DNA of 64,000 nt from Mariniphaga sp964540165 (lineage in GTDB: Bacteria; Bacteroidota; Bacteroidia; Bacteroidales; Prolixibacteraceae), in assembly GCA_964540165.1 (NCBI GenBank), contig CAZILU010000002.1, positions 3,395-67,394 of the forward strand, given 5' to 3'. Of this stretch, positions 41,381 to 50,082 are shown one piece after another. A program made the translations under genes and the position numbers. The notes below the pieces were generated by a model. The model made no database searches and was not told the origin of the DNA. It saw only the letters and a list, made by a program, of their open reading frames with translations. How positions within the stretch are numbered: the first letter of the stretch is position 1; every line of letters begins with the position of its first letter.

Positions 41381-41388
41381 CAAAAATA
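41381..41388 (-). promoter_or_regulatory. Candidate -7 element of the Fur-family gene
   Basis: Read on the minus strand this is TATTTTTG, an exact TAnnTTTG match, 25 bp before the regulator ATG. A TTG at the -33 distance is not clear. Confidence 0.45.
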
Positions 41389-41423
41389 GAAATTATTTCG
41401 GTATTATTCAGACGTAATAAAAA

Positions 41424-43655
41424 TTAATCATTGAGGTTTTCATCTCTTGAGACGAGCTCTATTCCTTTGATCTTTTCCAGTTTTGAGATGAGATGGTGGA
41501 GGTCATCGGCATTATGGATGTATAGAAAGAGGTCGCCTTCGAAGATTCCCTCGTGGGTGTCGAATTTTACCGAGCGCATATTGATGCTGTGTTGTTTGGA
41601 GATTACGTTGGTCACTTCGTTGACGATTCCAAGCCGGTCAAATCCCTCTAAACGCAACCGGGTAAGGTATGACTGCTTTTTAAACCGGGTCCATTCAGCG
41701 GTGATGATCCGGTCGCCATGGCTTGACAGGAATTTTTCGACCTCGCGGCATCCTGTTTTATGAATGATCACATGGTCGTCGGTTGAGAGGTACCCGATCA
41801 CTTTATCTCCGGGGATGGGATTGCAGCATTTGGCCATTGAGAAGGTGACATTATCCTGTGCCTCTTTTAGGATAAAGGGTTTCTTTTTATCGATTTTCTG
41901 ATGGGGTGCATCGGTATCGGATTCCGGTTGACCATTCTCCTCCTTTTTTTTCTTGCTAAAGGTGATGTTCCAGTATTTGACCAGTTTATTGGGTGATTTT
42001 TTTCCAAGGATCTCATCCAGGTTAGACAGTTCCAAAAATCCCATTCCCACCTCTGAGTAGAGTTGGTTTTTGTTGTTCAGGTTAAAATGGGCAATGATCT
42101 TTTTCAGATTATTGGAAGTGATGGGTGCTTTAACCGTTTTCAGTGCCTCTTCAACCATCTCTTTGCCTTTTTCGACGTGTTTCTGTTTTTCCAGTTTGAA
42201 GGCATCTTTGATTTTGGAGCGTGCTTTGGCGGTGGTTGCAAACTTCAGCCACTCTAATTTGGGCACCTGTTTTTCGGAAGTGAGGATTTCGATTTGATCA
42301 CCGTTCTCAAGTATGTGGCTGATGGGCACCAGTTTGAAATTTATTTTGGCTCCGATGCATTTATTGCCCAGGTCGGTATGAATTTCGTATGCAAAGTCGA
42401 TGACGCTGGATCCCTGAGGAAGGGAGACCATATCTCCTTTTGGGGTAAAGAGGTTGATCTCTGCAGCGTAGAGATTGAGTTTGAAGTCGTCAAAAAACTC
42501 AAATGCGTCGGCTCCCGGTGCCCGGAGATGCTCCCTGATGCGTTCAATCCAGGTTTCGAGTTCATTTTCGAATGTGCTGATGTCTTTGTACCGGTAGTGA
42601 GCAGCGAATCCATGTTCAGCGATTTCATCCATTCGCTCGGTACGGATCTGTACCTCCACCCACTTGCCTTGTGGCCCCATAACCGTTACATGCAGTGATT
42701 CGTAGCCATTGGCCTTGGGCATGGTGATCCAGTCGCGGATCCGGTCGGGACGGGGTTTGTAGATGTCGGTTACCAGTGAAAGCACATCGAAACACTGCCG
42801 CTTTTCCGAGATATTGAATTTAGGCTTGATAACAATGCGTACCGCCAGGATGTCGTATATCTCGTTGAAGGTGATCCCCTTTTTTTGCATCTTTTGCCAG
42901 ATGGAGTAAGATGATTTCAGGCGGTTGGTCACCGTGCTTTCAATCTGCTCCTCTTTCAGCTTCTCTTTGATTGGCCGGATAAATTCATTCACCAGATAGT
43001 TTCGTTTCTCCTCCTGGTTATGAAGCATGTAGATGATTTTTTTGTACTCTTCGGGGTGTTTGTGCTTGAAGCTGAGCTCTTCTAATTCACTTTTAATGGC
43101 ATATAGCCCCAGTCGGTGGGCCAGCGGGACATAGAGGAAAAGTGTCTCACCGGCAATTTTAATTTTTTTGTTGGGTGGCATAGAGTCTAAGGTCTGCATG
43201 TTATGCAGCCGGTCGGCAATTTTGATCAGGATGACCCGGACGTCATCCGAGAGGGTCATGAGCATCTTTTTGAGGGTGAGAACCTGACGTGAGTCGAAGT
43301 CGCCGGAGAGCTTGGTCAGCCCGTCAACAATGCGAGCCACCTTGCCTCCAAACATGTTTTCGATGTCGGTAATGGAGTACTCCGTGTCTTCCACCACATC
43401 GTGAAGAATGGCGGCGCATATCGTTGTTGCTCCCAGTCCCATATCCTTGGCGACGATGCGTGCAACAGCAATGGGATGGATGATATAGGGCTCGCCCGAT
43501 TTTCTCTTGATGCCATCGTGTGCAGCATTGGCAAAGCGAAATGCCTTTTCTATCCGGGCCAGCCGCTCCTCATCAAATTTTTCCTGAATAACCTTCAGGA
43601 AATCCTGGTAGCGGTCTTCGATTTGTCGTATTTCGGCTTTGTTGAAATGCTGCAA
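41424..43655 (-). CDS. RelA/SpoT-type (p)ppGpp synthetase/hydrolase
   Basis: The 743-residue protein sets the stringent-response alarmone level. Domains in order: HD hydrolase (about 45-200, 'ICAAILHDVVEDTEYS' with HD pair, 'RLHNMQTL'), synthetase (about 250-365, 'SSYSIWQKMQKKGITFNEIYDILAVRIV', 'GYESLHVTVMGPQGKWVEVQIRTERMDEIAEHGFAAHY'), TGS (about 410-470, 'LFTPKGDMVSLPQGSSVIDFAYEIH'), zinc-finger/helical part ('KCCNPIPGDKVIGYLS') and C-terminal ACT (about 665-740). Both HD and synthetase motifs are intact, so it is probably the bifunctional Rel of this organism. Gene neighbours are the Fur-family gene downstream and the SIS-domain gene upstream. Confidence 0.95.
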   Translation of the reverse strand: MQHFNKAEIRQIEDRYQDFLKVIQEKFDEERLARIEKAFRFANAAHDGIKRKSGEPYIIHPIAVARIVAKDMGLGATTICAAILHDVVEDTEYSITDIENMFGGKVARIVDGLTKLSGDFDSRQVLTLKKMLMTLSDDVRVILIKIADRLHNMQTLDSMPPNKKIKIAGETLFLYVPLAHRLGLYAIKSELEELSFKHKHPEEYKKIIYMLHNQEEKRNYLVNEFIRPIKEKLKEEQIESTVTNRLKSSYSIWQKMQKKGITFNEIYDILAVRIVIKPKFNISEKRQCFDVLSLVTDIYKPRPDRIRDWITMPKANGYESLHVTVMGPQGKWVEVQIRTERMDEIAEHGFAAHYRYKDISTFENELETWIERIREHLRAPGADAFEFFDDFKLNLYAAEINLFTPKGDMVSLPQGSSVIDFAYEIHTDLGNKCIGAKINFKLVPISHILENGDQIEILTSEKQVPKLEWLKFATTAKARSKIKDAFKLEKQKHVEKGKEMVEEALKTVKAPITSNNLKKIIAHFNLNNKNQLYSEVGMGFLELSNLDEILGKKSPNKLVKYWNITFSKKKKEENGQPESDTDAPHQKIDKKKPFILKEAQDNVTFSMAKCCNPIPGDKVIGYLSTDDHVIIHKTGCREVEKFLSSHGDRIITAEWTRFKKQSYLTRLRLEGFDRLGIVNEVTNVISKQHSINMRSVKFDTHEGIFEGDLFLYIHNADDLHHLISKLEKIKGIELVSRDENLND

Positions 43656-43776
43656 GTGACTCTATATTAAATTAATGTATTTTTATCTCTCTTCAGGAAA
43701 TTCTTTCTCAAAGTTTTAAAAAAAACAGCAATTATTACCTGTTTCCGGGCAAAAAAGTGATCTTGTTAATACAGGA

Positions 43777-44364
43777 TTAATCTTGATTTTCAGTAGCAAA
43801 CAGTTCGCGTTCCACCTGCTCGCAGATGAGATGTCCCAACATCAGGTGGACCTCCTGGATGCGTGGCACATCAGCGGAGGGCACCCGGATGCAATGGCTG
43901 GCAAGTCCGGCTAATACGCCACCACCCGATCCGGTAAGTGCCACGGTGATCAATCCCATCTCGTTGGCTTTTATAAACGCTTCGATGATATTTTTTGAGG
44001 TTCCGGAGGTTGACAATCCAAACAGCAGGTCTCCTTTTTTACAAAATCCCTCGATGTAGCGGGCATAAACGCGGGTGAAGTCGTAGTCGTTGGAGATGGC
44101 TGTCACAAAGGAGGGATTGACGTGACAGGCCTCGGCTGGTATGGGTTTCCGATCGATTTTAAATTTACCGGAGAGCTCCGCGGCGAGGTGCTGGGCTTCG
44201 GCGGCACTGCCTCCGTTGCCGCAAAATACCGTTTTGTGTCCGGAACGGTAAACGGTGATCATGGCCTGTGCAATCTGATCCACCGTCTGCATCAGTTGTT
44301 CATCTTTTGCCATCTCTGATAACAGGCGGGCAAATTCAACGATCTGTTCTCTTTTTTCAATCAT
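43777..44364 (-). CDS. gmhA: SIS-domain sugar isomerase, sedoheptulose-7-phosphate isomerase-like
   Basis: The 195-residue protein is a single SIS domain with 'VFCGNGGSAAEAQHLAAELSGKF', 'DYDFTRVYARYIEGFCKKGDLLFGLSTSGTSKNIIEAF' and a C-terminal metal-site 'EVHLMLGHLICEQVE' (His plus Gln/Glu). This fits GmhA, which turns sedoheptulose 7-phosphate into D-glycero-manno-heptose 7-phosphate for LPS core and glycans. The gene overlaps the glycosyltransferase gene by 8 nt on the same strand, consistent with a surface-glycan role. Related SIS proteins (DiaA) have the same fold, so the call is probable, not certain. Confidence 0.85.
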   Translation of the reverse strand: MIEKREQIVEFARLLSEMAKDEQLMQTVDQIAQAMITVYRSGHKTVFCGNGGSAAEAQHLAAELSGKFKIDRKPIPAEACHVNPSFVTAISNDYDFTRVYARYIEGFCKKGDLLFGLSTSGTSKNIIEAFIKANEMGLITVALTGSGGGVLAGLASHCIRVPSADVPRIQEVHLMLGHLICEQVERELFATENQD

Positions 44365-45496
44365 GTTTCAGTTCATTATCGAGGTGATAGATCGTTTTTG
44401 TCATATTTTCCCATGAGAATCGTTTTTTCTCTTCAATGACATTTTGGGTGAAGGTCTTCATCCGGTCCTGTTTGAAAAAGTCAATCAGGGCATCCCGGAT
44501 GGCAGCAGCATTTGGTTGAACCACATAACCGGCGATCATATGCGGGATAATTTCCGACAATCCTCCTACATCGGTTACCAGCATCGGTTTGTGAAAGTGA
44601 TATCCGATTTGGGTAACACCGCTTTGGGTGGCCGATTTATAGGGTTGTGCGACCAGATCGCAGGCGTTAAAGTAGTTTTCTACCTCGCAATTGCGGATGT
44701 AGTCGGTTTTCAGAACGATCTGGTCACCGATGCCCAGACTCTCTATCTGGTCCATATAGGCAGCCTCATCAGCGTAGAACTCACCGGCCACGATTAACCT
44801 GATGTTGTTCTCCCTGAAGAAGTTGTCGGCAAACGCTTCCAACAGCAGATCCAGTCCTTTATAATCGCGTACAAATCCGAAAAATAGGATATACCGGTAA
44901 TGGTTATCCAGTTCCAGTTTTTTCAGTGCGATCTCCCGGGGTTCGATGGTGCCGTAGTGGTCGTATATGGGGTGGGGTGTGTAGGCTCTGGGTTTTTTCG
45001 TGTCGAACAGGGACAGATCGTGCAGTACCCGTTTCGACATGGCAATGAATCCATCGGCTTTCAGCACAAAATAGCGGCTGAGCATCCGGTCTCCCGGCCT
45101 CTTTTCATGTGGGATGACATTATCAAAAATGGCAATGATGCGGGTGTGATTATTTTTTTTAACCAAGCGGCAAACAGTCCCCAGAGCGGGTGCCAGAAAG
45201 GGGATCCAGAACCTGACAATCAACAGGTCGGGTCGATTATCCCGGATTCGCTTTCCGGTTTTTACCCAACTGAAGGGATTGACCGAGTTGAGCTCTTGCG
45301 TGATGGGGAAGGTGAATTCCGCCGGTTCGGTAGTCATTTGGGTCTTCCCCGGAAACAGGATCGAAGGGTATTGCAAGGTGAATGATACAACATTCACCTG
45401 GTGCCCTTCATGCACTAATTGCTCTGCCAGGCGCTCGTTCAGGGCAGCAATGCCCCCCCTGTACGGATGTGCCGGTCCCAGAATGGTTATCTTCAT
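44357..45496 (-). CDS. Glycosyltransferase family 4-like protein
   Basis: The 379-residue cytoplasmic protein has a GT-B fold. The N-terminal acceptor half holds 'GPAHPYRGGIAALNERLAEQLVHEGHQVNVVSF'. The C-terminal donor half holds 'YILFFGFVRDYKGLDLLLEAFA', 'RLIVAGEFYADEAAYMDQIESLG', 'ACDLVAQPYKSATQSGVTQIGYHFHKPMLVTDVGG'. The E-x7-E motif of retaining GT4 enzymes is replaced by a Gln-Ser-Gly version ('SATQSGVTQIGYHF'). The sugar donor is unknown. It overlaps the NUDIX gene by 4 nt and gmhA by 8 nt, forming a tight miaA-NUDIX-GT-gmhA series. Confidence 0.88.
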   Translation of the reverse strand: MKITILGPAHPYRGGIAALNERLAEQLVHEGHQVNVVSFTLQYPSILFPGKTQMTTEPAEFTFPITQELNSVNPFSWVKTGKRIRDNRPDLLIVRFWIPFLAPALGTVCRLVKKNNHTRIIAIFDNVIPHEKRPGDRMLSRYFVLKADGFIAMSKRVLHDLSLFDTKKPRAYTPHPIYDHYGTIEPREIALKKLELDNHYRYILFFGFVRDYKGLDLLLEAFADNFFRENNIRLIVAGEFYADEAAYMDQIESLGIGDQIVLKTDYIRNCEVENYFNACDLVAQPYKSATQSGVTQIGYHFHKPMLVTDVGGLSEIIPHMIAGYVVQPNAAAIRDALIDFFKQDRMKTFTQNVIEEKKRFSWENMTKTIYHLDNELKHD

Positions 45497-45951
45497 GAAA
45501 ATCTATTTTTTAGTTCCTCTGCCACAAATTTATCAATCGGGAATGATAAATCATCTCTTTTCAATGTTTTTAATTTTACCCACCGGAAACTTTGACTTCC
45601 ATTCTCCATGTTCTCAAAGGCGAAAGGCTTGCCGGCAATCGTGAACCGTAACGGTTTTTGAAGATCGGTCAGGTAATAGATGCTGATCAGCTGATGATTG
45701 TCGAAAAAGAGCGCTTTTTGGTAAAAGTCGGTGGTGTAAAAGTGACGAATGTTTTCGATCTCCTGACCGTTGCACTCCTCCCGGAACTCGCGCCGAAGTC
45801 CGTCAATGGTTCCCTCTCCAAACTGCAGTCCGCCGCCAGGAAATTTCGTCATCTTCATTCCCATCTGATATTCATCGGAAAGGAGAACCTCCCGGTTGTC
45901 GTTGATGACAATTCCGTAAACGCGGATCGTAAAGGTGCCTGGTTGTGTCAT
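45493..45951 (-). CDS. NUDIX hydrolase
   Basis: The 152-residue protein contains a Nudix box of the form G-x5-E-x7-R-E-x2-E-E-x-G: 'GGGLQFGEGTIDGLRREFREECNG' at about residues 39-62, with the final positions slightly degenerate. Members hydrolyse nucleoside diphosphates linked to another group; the substrate is not predictable. It overlaps miaA (ATGA) and the glycosyltransferase gene by 4 nt each, so translation is probably coupled across the three genes. Confidence 0.9.
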   Translation of the reverse strand: MTQPGTFTIRVYGIVINDNREVLLSDEYQMGMKMTKFPGGGLQFGEGTIDGLRREFREECNGQEIENIRHFYTTDFYQKALFFDNHQLISIYYLTDLQKPLRFTIAGKPFAFENMENGSQSFRWVKLKTLKRDDLSFPIDKFVAEELKNRFS

Positions 45952-46850
45952 GTTGATTGATTAAAGCAGTATTTGACAATTTTTTCTATTTCGTGTGGTT
46001 GAAACCATTTGACTTCCGGATCGTTTCTGAACCAGGTAAGTTGCTTGCGGGCATACCTTCGGGAATTGCGCCTGATCAGTTCGATCGCTTTGTCGCGGGT
46101 TATCGCACCGTTGAAAAAATCAAAAAACTCACGGTAGCCAACGGTGTTGAGGGCATTGAGTTTCCTGTATGGAAAGAACTGTCTGGCTTCAGCTTCCAAT
46201 CCGGCTTCAACCATTCGGTCAACCCGGTTGTTTATGCGCTGATGAAGCTGATCCCGGTGACAGTCAAGCCCCACTTTGAAGATGGTGAAAGGCCTCTTCT
46301 TGTTGGGGTTAGAGCGGAACGAAGTGTATGGCTGTCCGGTCATCAAACAGATCTCCAGGGCATGAACAATCCGGACGGGATTTTTCAGGTCGACCTGATG
46401 ATAGTAATCCGGATCTAACCGTTTCAGCTGGATCCGCAGGCTTTCAATACCTTCATTTTGAAGTTGTTCTTTCAATGACTTCCGCAATTCCGGATCTACA
46501 TCGGGCATCTGGTCGATCCCCTGACACACGGCATCAATGTATAGCATCGATCCGCCTGTTAGTACCAGCACATCATATGTCTGATAGAGCTTCTCCAGTA
46601 AACCCAAAGCTTCCGTTTCGTAACGGCTGGCATTATAGGTGTCAAATATTGAATGCGAGTGGATAAAGTGGTGCCTGACCTGCGACAGTTCATGGGGCGA
46701 AGGCACAGCAGTACCGATCGACAACTCGCGGTAAATTTGCCTTGAATCGGCCGAGACAATCTCTGTACCTAATTGGCGGGCTAACGCAATCGAAACCTGC
46801 GTCTTTCCAATGGCTGTGGGGCCGGTGACTACAAATAGCTTTTTTTTCAT
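45948..46850 (-). CDS. miaA: tRNA dimethylallyltransferase
   Basis: This enzyme adds a dimethylallyl group to A37 of tRNAs reading codons that begin with U. The 300-residue protein has the P-loop 'VVTGPTAIGKTQVSIALARQL', 'IVSADSRQIYRELSIGTA' (DSRQ-Y motif), 'VRHHFIH', 'LTGGSMLYIDAVCQGID' and 'LNALNTVGYREFFDFF...RRYARKQLTWFRND'. The tRNA substrate would include the tRNA-Phe encoded at 37315. It heads a four-gene overlapping series. The pRiA4b-like gene lies 89 bp upstream with a terminator hairpin between them. Confidence 0.95.
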   Translation of the reverse strand: MKKKLFVVTGPTAIGKTQVSIALARQLGTEIVSADSRQIYRELSIGTAVPSPHELSQVRHHFIHSHSIFDTYNASRYETEALGLLEKLYQTYDVLVLTGGSMLYIDAVCQGIDQMPDVDPELRKSLKEQLQNEGIESLRIQLKRLDPDYYHQVDLKNPVRIVHALEICLMTGQPYTSFRSNPNKKRPFTIFKVGLDCHRDQLHQRINNRVDRMVEAGLEAEARQFFPYRKLNALNTVGYREFFDFFNGAITRDKAIELIRRNSRRYARKQLTWFRNDPEVKWFQPHEIEKIVKYCFNQST

Positions 46851-46874
46851 ACGCGTTGAAGGAGCAAATTAAGT

Positions 46875-46909
46875 AAAAAAAAAAGACTGTCCGGTCATGG
46901 AACAGTCTT
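46875..46909 (-). terminator. Rho-independent terminator of the pRiA4b-like gene
   Basis: On the minus strand AAGACTGT, a 12-nt loop region and ACAGTCTT form an 8-bp stem followed by a run of about ten T. It lies between the pRiA4b-like gene and miaA, so miaA needs its own promoter. Confidence 0.8.
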
Positions 46910-46939
46910 GAATGAATGTAAGTTTGAAATCAGGATCGA

Positions 46940-47455
46940 CTAAAAGTCCTCCATCTCACCGAAAAGCTCAGCGTAATCGTCTAAGATGCCAAAATCCATT
47001 AAAACCTCTTCTTCCTGCAGATTTACGCGCTCTTTTCGGTTTTGGACCTCTCCCAAAACCTGTACCGGTGCGTCACCCTGTTTCAGGGTTACGATCGGTT
47101 CTTCGAGATTTTTTTCCATAACAATTCCAGTTAATTCAATATAAAATGATCTGTCGTTAATAAAATCGTATGTGTATACGAGTTGTTGCGGTAACGATTT
47201 AATTAAGTCAGATAGCTTGGTTTTATGCATAATGTAAAATGCGCCCCCATTAAAGCCCAGGTCTAACAGCGATATCTCCTTTAGCTTCATGCCATTTGGA
47301 CCGGGCAGAAAAAATGATGCCAGCTGATGCGATTCATACCCTGCACTTTTTTGGATGATGGTGTGGAGATCAAAAAAGGTATGATCACCTCCGGCTTCCA
47401 CCTCAAGGTGAAAAGATTTTGATTCGGGTGAAATGATCTTGAAATGATAAATCAT
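46940..47455 (-). CDS. pRiA4b ORF-3-like (IS1096 passenger-type) protein
   Basis: The 171-residue product begins MIYHFKIISPESKSFHLEVEAG and shows the family pattern: 'TFFDLHTIIQKSAGYESHQLASFFLP', then 'LLDLGFNGGAFYIMHKTKLSDLIKSLPQQLVYTYDFINDRSFYIEL'. The acidic C-terminal tail ends in 'EEEVLMDFGILDDYAELFGEMEDF'. The fold is named from a plasmid ORF but is widespread in Bacteroidota chromosomes and its function is unknown. No transposase lies nearby, so this copy seems a resident gene. A possible promoter (CAAAGTTA on the plus strand at 47584-47591, i.e. TAACTTTG) is upstream. Confidence 0.78.
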   Translation of the reverse strand: MIYHFKIISPESKSFHLEVEAGGDHTFFDLHTIIQKSAGYESHQLASFFLPGPNGMKLKEISLLDLGFNGGAFYIMHKTKLSDLIKSLPQQLVYTYDFINDRSFYIELTGIVMEKNLEEPIVTLKQGDAPVQVLGEVQNRKERVNLQEEEVLMDFGILDDYAELFGEMEDF

Positions 47456-47938
47456 AACGTAAAAATATGAATCTGATTAAACACCTGATCTAATTTGTAC
47501 AATTAAACGTGCCTGATAACAGGTACCGGTGAGCGGATATCTTTTCCAGTCTTGCATATCATAAATCTGGTCGTTTCGATTTCAAAGTTATGGAGCTTTT
47601 TCATCAAAATGAAAGATAAAATTTAAAATAATCATAGAGAAAGTCGATTAAGGCATGGTTGATGATCCAGTTTGTGGTGGCTGATTTGATAATCAAAAAT
47701 CTGATTCATAACAATTTTAAATGTTGAAAGGGGATTTTGAACGGGGGTAAATCAGGGCAGTATCTTCTGGTTTAAAAAATGTTAAAAATAATTAATCCGG
47801 CATACTTATCGAACATATCCGTCGCCTGTTCACTAAAAAGGGGGGGATGATTTTTGATGATGGATTACTGGTTGTAACATTTGGTTCCTTTTATTTACCT
47901 ATTGATTGGTTATATCCGAAAATTAAATTTCAAAGCGG
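47456..47938. other. AT-rich intergenic region (483 bp) between divergent genes
   Basis: I find no gene, tRNA or strong hairpin. The region is AT-rich with oligo-A/T tracts and separates the divergent pRiA4b-like and permease genes. TAACTTTG on the minus strand (47591-47584) could be the -7 of the former. No equally good element is seen for the permease gene. Confidence 0.4.
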
Positions 47939-49198
47939 ATGAGATTTATGCATATCTATACGGCTCTGATCTATGACAATATTAAGATTGCCTTTCAATC
48001 GGTGCGTGTGAACATGCTCCGGACGGTGTTGACGGTAATGATCATTTCGGTTGGGATAACGGCACTGATCGGTATTCTGACGGCCATTGATTCGATCAAG
48101 AGGTCCATCACCAAAGAGTTTACTTACATGGGGACGAACACGTTTATGATTACCAGCCGTGGGATGCAGGTTCGGGTTGGAAATCAGCGTTACCGGACGA
48201 AGAATTTCAGTTATATATCTTACCACCAGGCGAAGGAGTTTCAGGACCGGTTTATTTTTCCGGCGTTAACGGCGTTGTCGGTTCATGTTTCGGGACGTGC
48301 GACGGTTCAGTATGGCGGTGAGAAGACCCATCCGAATATTACGGTCAGGGGAATCGATTCAAATTATTTACAGACAGCCGGATTTGAGATTGACCGGGGG
48401 CGTAGTTTCAATAATTCTGAGTTGACTAACGGGCGGCCGGTGGTATTATTAGGCCGGTCTTTGGCTCAAAAGCTTTTTAAAAGCGGGGAGGATCCGTTGT
48501 TTAAGATGGTAAAGATCGGAAATGGCAGGTACCAGGTGATTGGTGTTTTAAAAAGCAAGGGGAGTGGTATGGGGGTTAGTAATGATATGCTCTGTTTTAT
48601 TCCAAACAATAATGCGCGGAATGCATTTTCACAACCGGGAATGAATTTTAACATTCAGATTAAAGTTGACCGGCCCGAAACCATGGCCATGGTTACAGGT
48701 CAGGCAGAGTCGCTGTTTCGGAATATCCGGGGGCTTTCACCTCGCGATGAAACCGATTTTAATATTGAGACCAGTGATAACCTGGTGAACATACTGCTCG
48801 AAAATATCCGGATGATAACCCTGGTAGCAACCATTATCGGATTGATCACCCTGCTGGGAGCAGCCATTGGATTAATGAATATCATGTTGGTTTCGGTGAC
48901 GGAGCGGACGCGGGAGATCGGCATCCGTAAGGCTGTCGGAGCGCGCTCTGCGGCCATCCGGCAGCAGTTTCTTACGGAGGCGGTTTTGATCGGACAGATG
49001 GGGGGTGTGGTCGGTATTGTGGCCGGTATTCTGATCGGAAATCTGGTATCGGTACTCATCAGTTCTCCCTTTGTGATTCCCTGGCACTGGATCCTGACCG
49101 GCGTGTTTATCTGCTTTATTGTCGGGATCGTTTCGGGTTACTATCCGGCCATGAAAGCCTCAAAACTCGATCCCATCGAATCGCTCAGGTATGAGTGA
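47939..49198 (+). CDS. ABC transporter permease, MacB/FtsX type
   Basis: The 419-residue inner-membrane protein has the MacB topology: one N-terminal helix (about 27-50, 'TVLTVMIISVGITALIGILTAI'), a large periplasmic core domain (about 55-270, with 'TVRGIDSNYLQTAGFEIDRGRSF', 'PVVLLGRSLAQKLF'), then three C-terminal helices with 'ERTREIGIRKAVGARSAAIRQQFLTEAVLI' and a final 'YYPAMKASKLDPIESLRYE'. The signature 'REIGIRKAVGA' is that of the FtsX-like permease family exporting macrolides, lipoproteins or peptides. No ATPase gene lies nearby, so the partner is encoded elsewhere. Confidence 0.92.
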   Translation: MRFMHIYTALIYDNIKIAFQSVRVNMLRTVLTVMIISVGITALIGILTAIDSIKRSITKEFTYMGTNTFMITSRGMQVRVGNQRYRTKNFSYISYHQAKEFQDRFIFPALTALSVHVSGRATVQYGGEKTHPNITVRGIDSNYLQTAGFEIDRGRSFNNSELTNGRPVVLLGRSLAQKLFKSGEDPLFKMVKIGNGRYQVIGVLKSKGSGMGVSNDMLCFIPNNNARNAFSQPGMNFNIQIKVDRPETMAMVTGQAESLFRNIRGLSPRDETDFNIETSDNLVNILLENIRMITLVATIIGLITLLGAAIGLMNIMLVSVTERTREIGIRKAVGARSAAIRQQFLTEAVLIGQMGGVVGIVAGILIGNLVSVLISSPFVIPWHWILTGVFICFIVGIVSGYYPAMKASKLDPIESLRYE

Positions 49199-49210
49199 TC
49201 TTTCAGTTTC

Positions 49211-49240
49211 TTGAAAAGAGAATGAATTTTCTTAATTTTG
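49211..49240 (+). promoter_or_regulatory. Promoter for the lipoprotein gene at 49257
   Basis: TTG at 49211-49213, a 19-bp spacer and TAATTTTG at 49233-49240 match the Bacteroidota consensus. The transcript would start about 10 nt before the ATG, so the leader is very short. Confidence 0.6.
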
Positions 49241-49256
49241 CTGCAAACAAGCGAAG

Positions 49257-50048
49257 ATGCGAATATCCTATTTTTTGATCACCATTCTTTTGGCTATGGG
49301 CCTTTTTTCGTGCGGACCTTCAGCGGAGGAGCAGGCCCGGGTTATGGCTGCCCGCGCGCAGCAGTTGTTGGCAGAAGGCGACTCATTGGCGGCAGTCGGA
49401 TTGCTGGACAGCATTCCGTTGTTATATCCAAAAGCAGCTTATGCTGCCAATGCGGCAAAGAACCTGGCGGGAGAGCTGCTTTTTGATATGCTTCACCGGA
49501 CCGAGGCCCGGCTCGACTCGCTGAAACAACAGATCGAACTGCTTGAGAAACCTTTTCTGCAAGAGAAGGGTGAATTTGACCGGTATATGCAATATGTACA
49601 CCGCAGGCAGAGTTTTGAGCGTTCGTGGGACCGCTCCTTCATCCGTGTTTACTTAGATGAACGGGGAGATATCTACCTGAGTAGTAACTACCATGGGGAA
49701 GCGTGGTTGAATCATACCTCGCTGCGGGTGTATGACCGTGGTGATGATGCGAAAACAGAGGTGATACCTGTCGGCGACCCTGATAACCACCGCAGCGACT
49801 TTATGGATGCCAAATGGGAGAAGGTCAGCTACCGGAATGGAAAAGACAACGGGGTGATGGCGTTTATCGCCGCACATACCGACCGGAACCTGAAGGCTGT
49901 GTTTTTAGGAAACCGGAACTACTATATTGTTCTGGAAGATTACGACAAGCAGGCGGTAAAAGAGGCACTGATCCTCTCGGCGGCATTGAAGAAAAGAGGT
50001 GTGCTCGAAGCCGAAGTGGCCTCACTGAAGAGACGGCTGGGTGTTTAG
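49257..50048 (+). CDS. Lipoprotein of unknown function with coiled-coil segment
   Basis: The 263-residue protein has a lipoprotein signal (GLFSC, Cys19). Residues ~24-65 are Ala/Leu-rich helices like a TPR hairpin ('AARAQQLLAEGDSLAAVGLLDSI'). Residues ~72-110 have heptad-like leucines ('RLDSLKQQIELLEKPFL'), and a beta-rich part 'FIRVYLDERGDIYLSSNYHGEAWLNHTSLRVYDRGDD' follows. It ends in a helix 'GVLEAEVASLKRRLG'. I do not recognise a named family. It has its own promoter and no obvious operon partner; the next gene is convergent. Confidence 0.7.
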   Translation: MRISYFLITILLAMGLFSCGPSAEEQARVMAARAQQLLAEGDSLAAVGLLDSIPLLYPKAAYAANAAKNLAGELLFDMLHRTEARLDSLKQQIELLEKPFLQEKGEFDRYMQYVHRRQSFERSWDRSFIRVYLDERGDIYLSSNYHGEAWLNHTSLRVYDRGDDAKTEVIPVGDPDNHRSDFMDAKWEKVSYRNGKDNGVMAFIAAHTDRNLKAVFLGNRNYYIVLEDYDKQAVKEALILSAALKKRGVLEAEVASLKRRLGV

Positions 50049-50082
50049 GTTGATGATGAGAATGTTTTCGGCTTTTTGCCGA

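Noticed and set aside
46940..47455. Insertion-sequence origin suggested by the IS1096-passenger-like name
   Set aside because: No transposase, inverted repeats or target duplication is visible around the gene; the family is common as a resident chromosomal gene.
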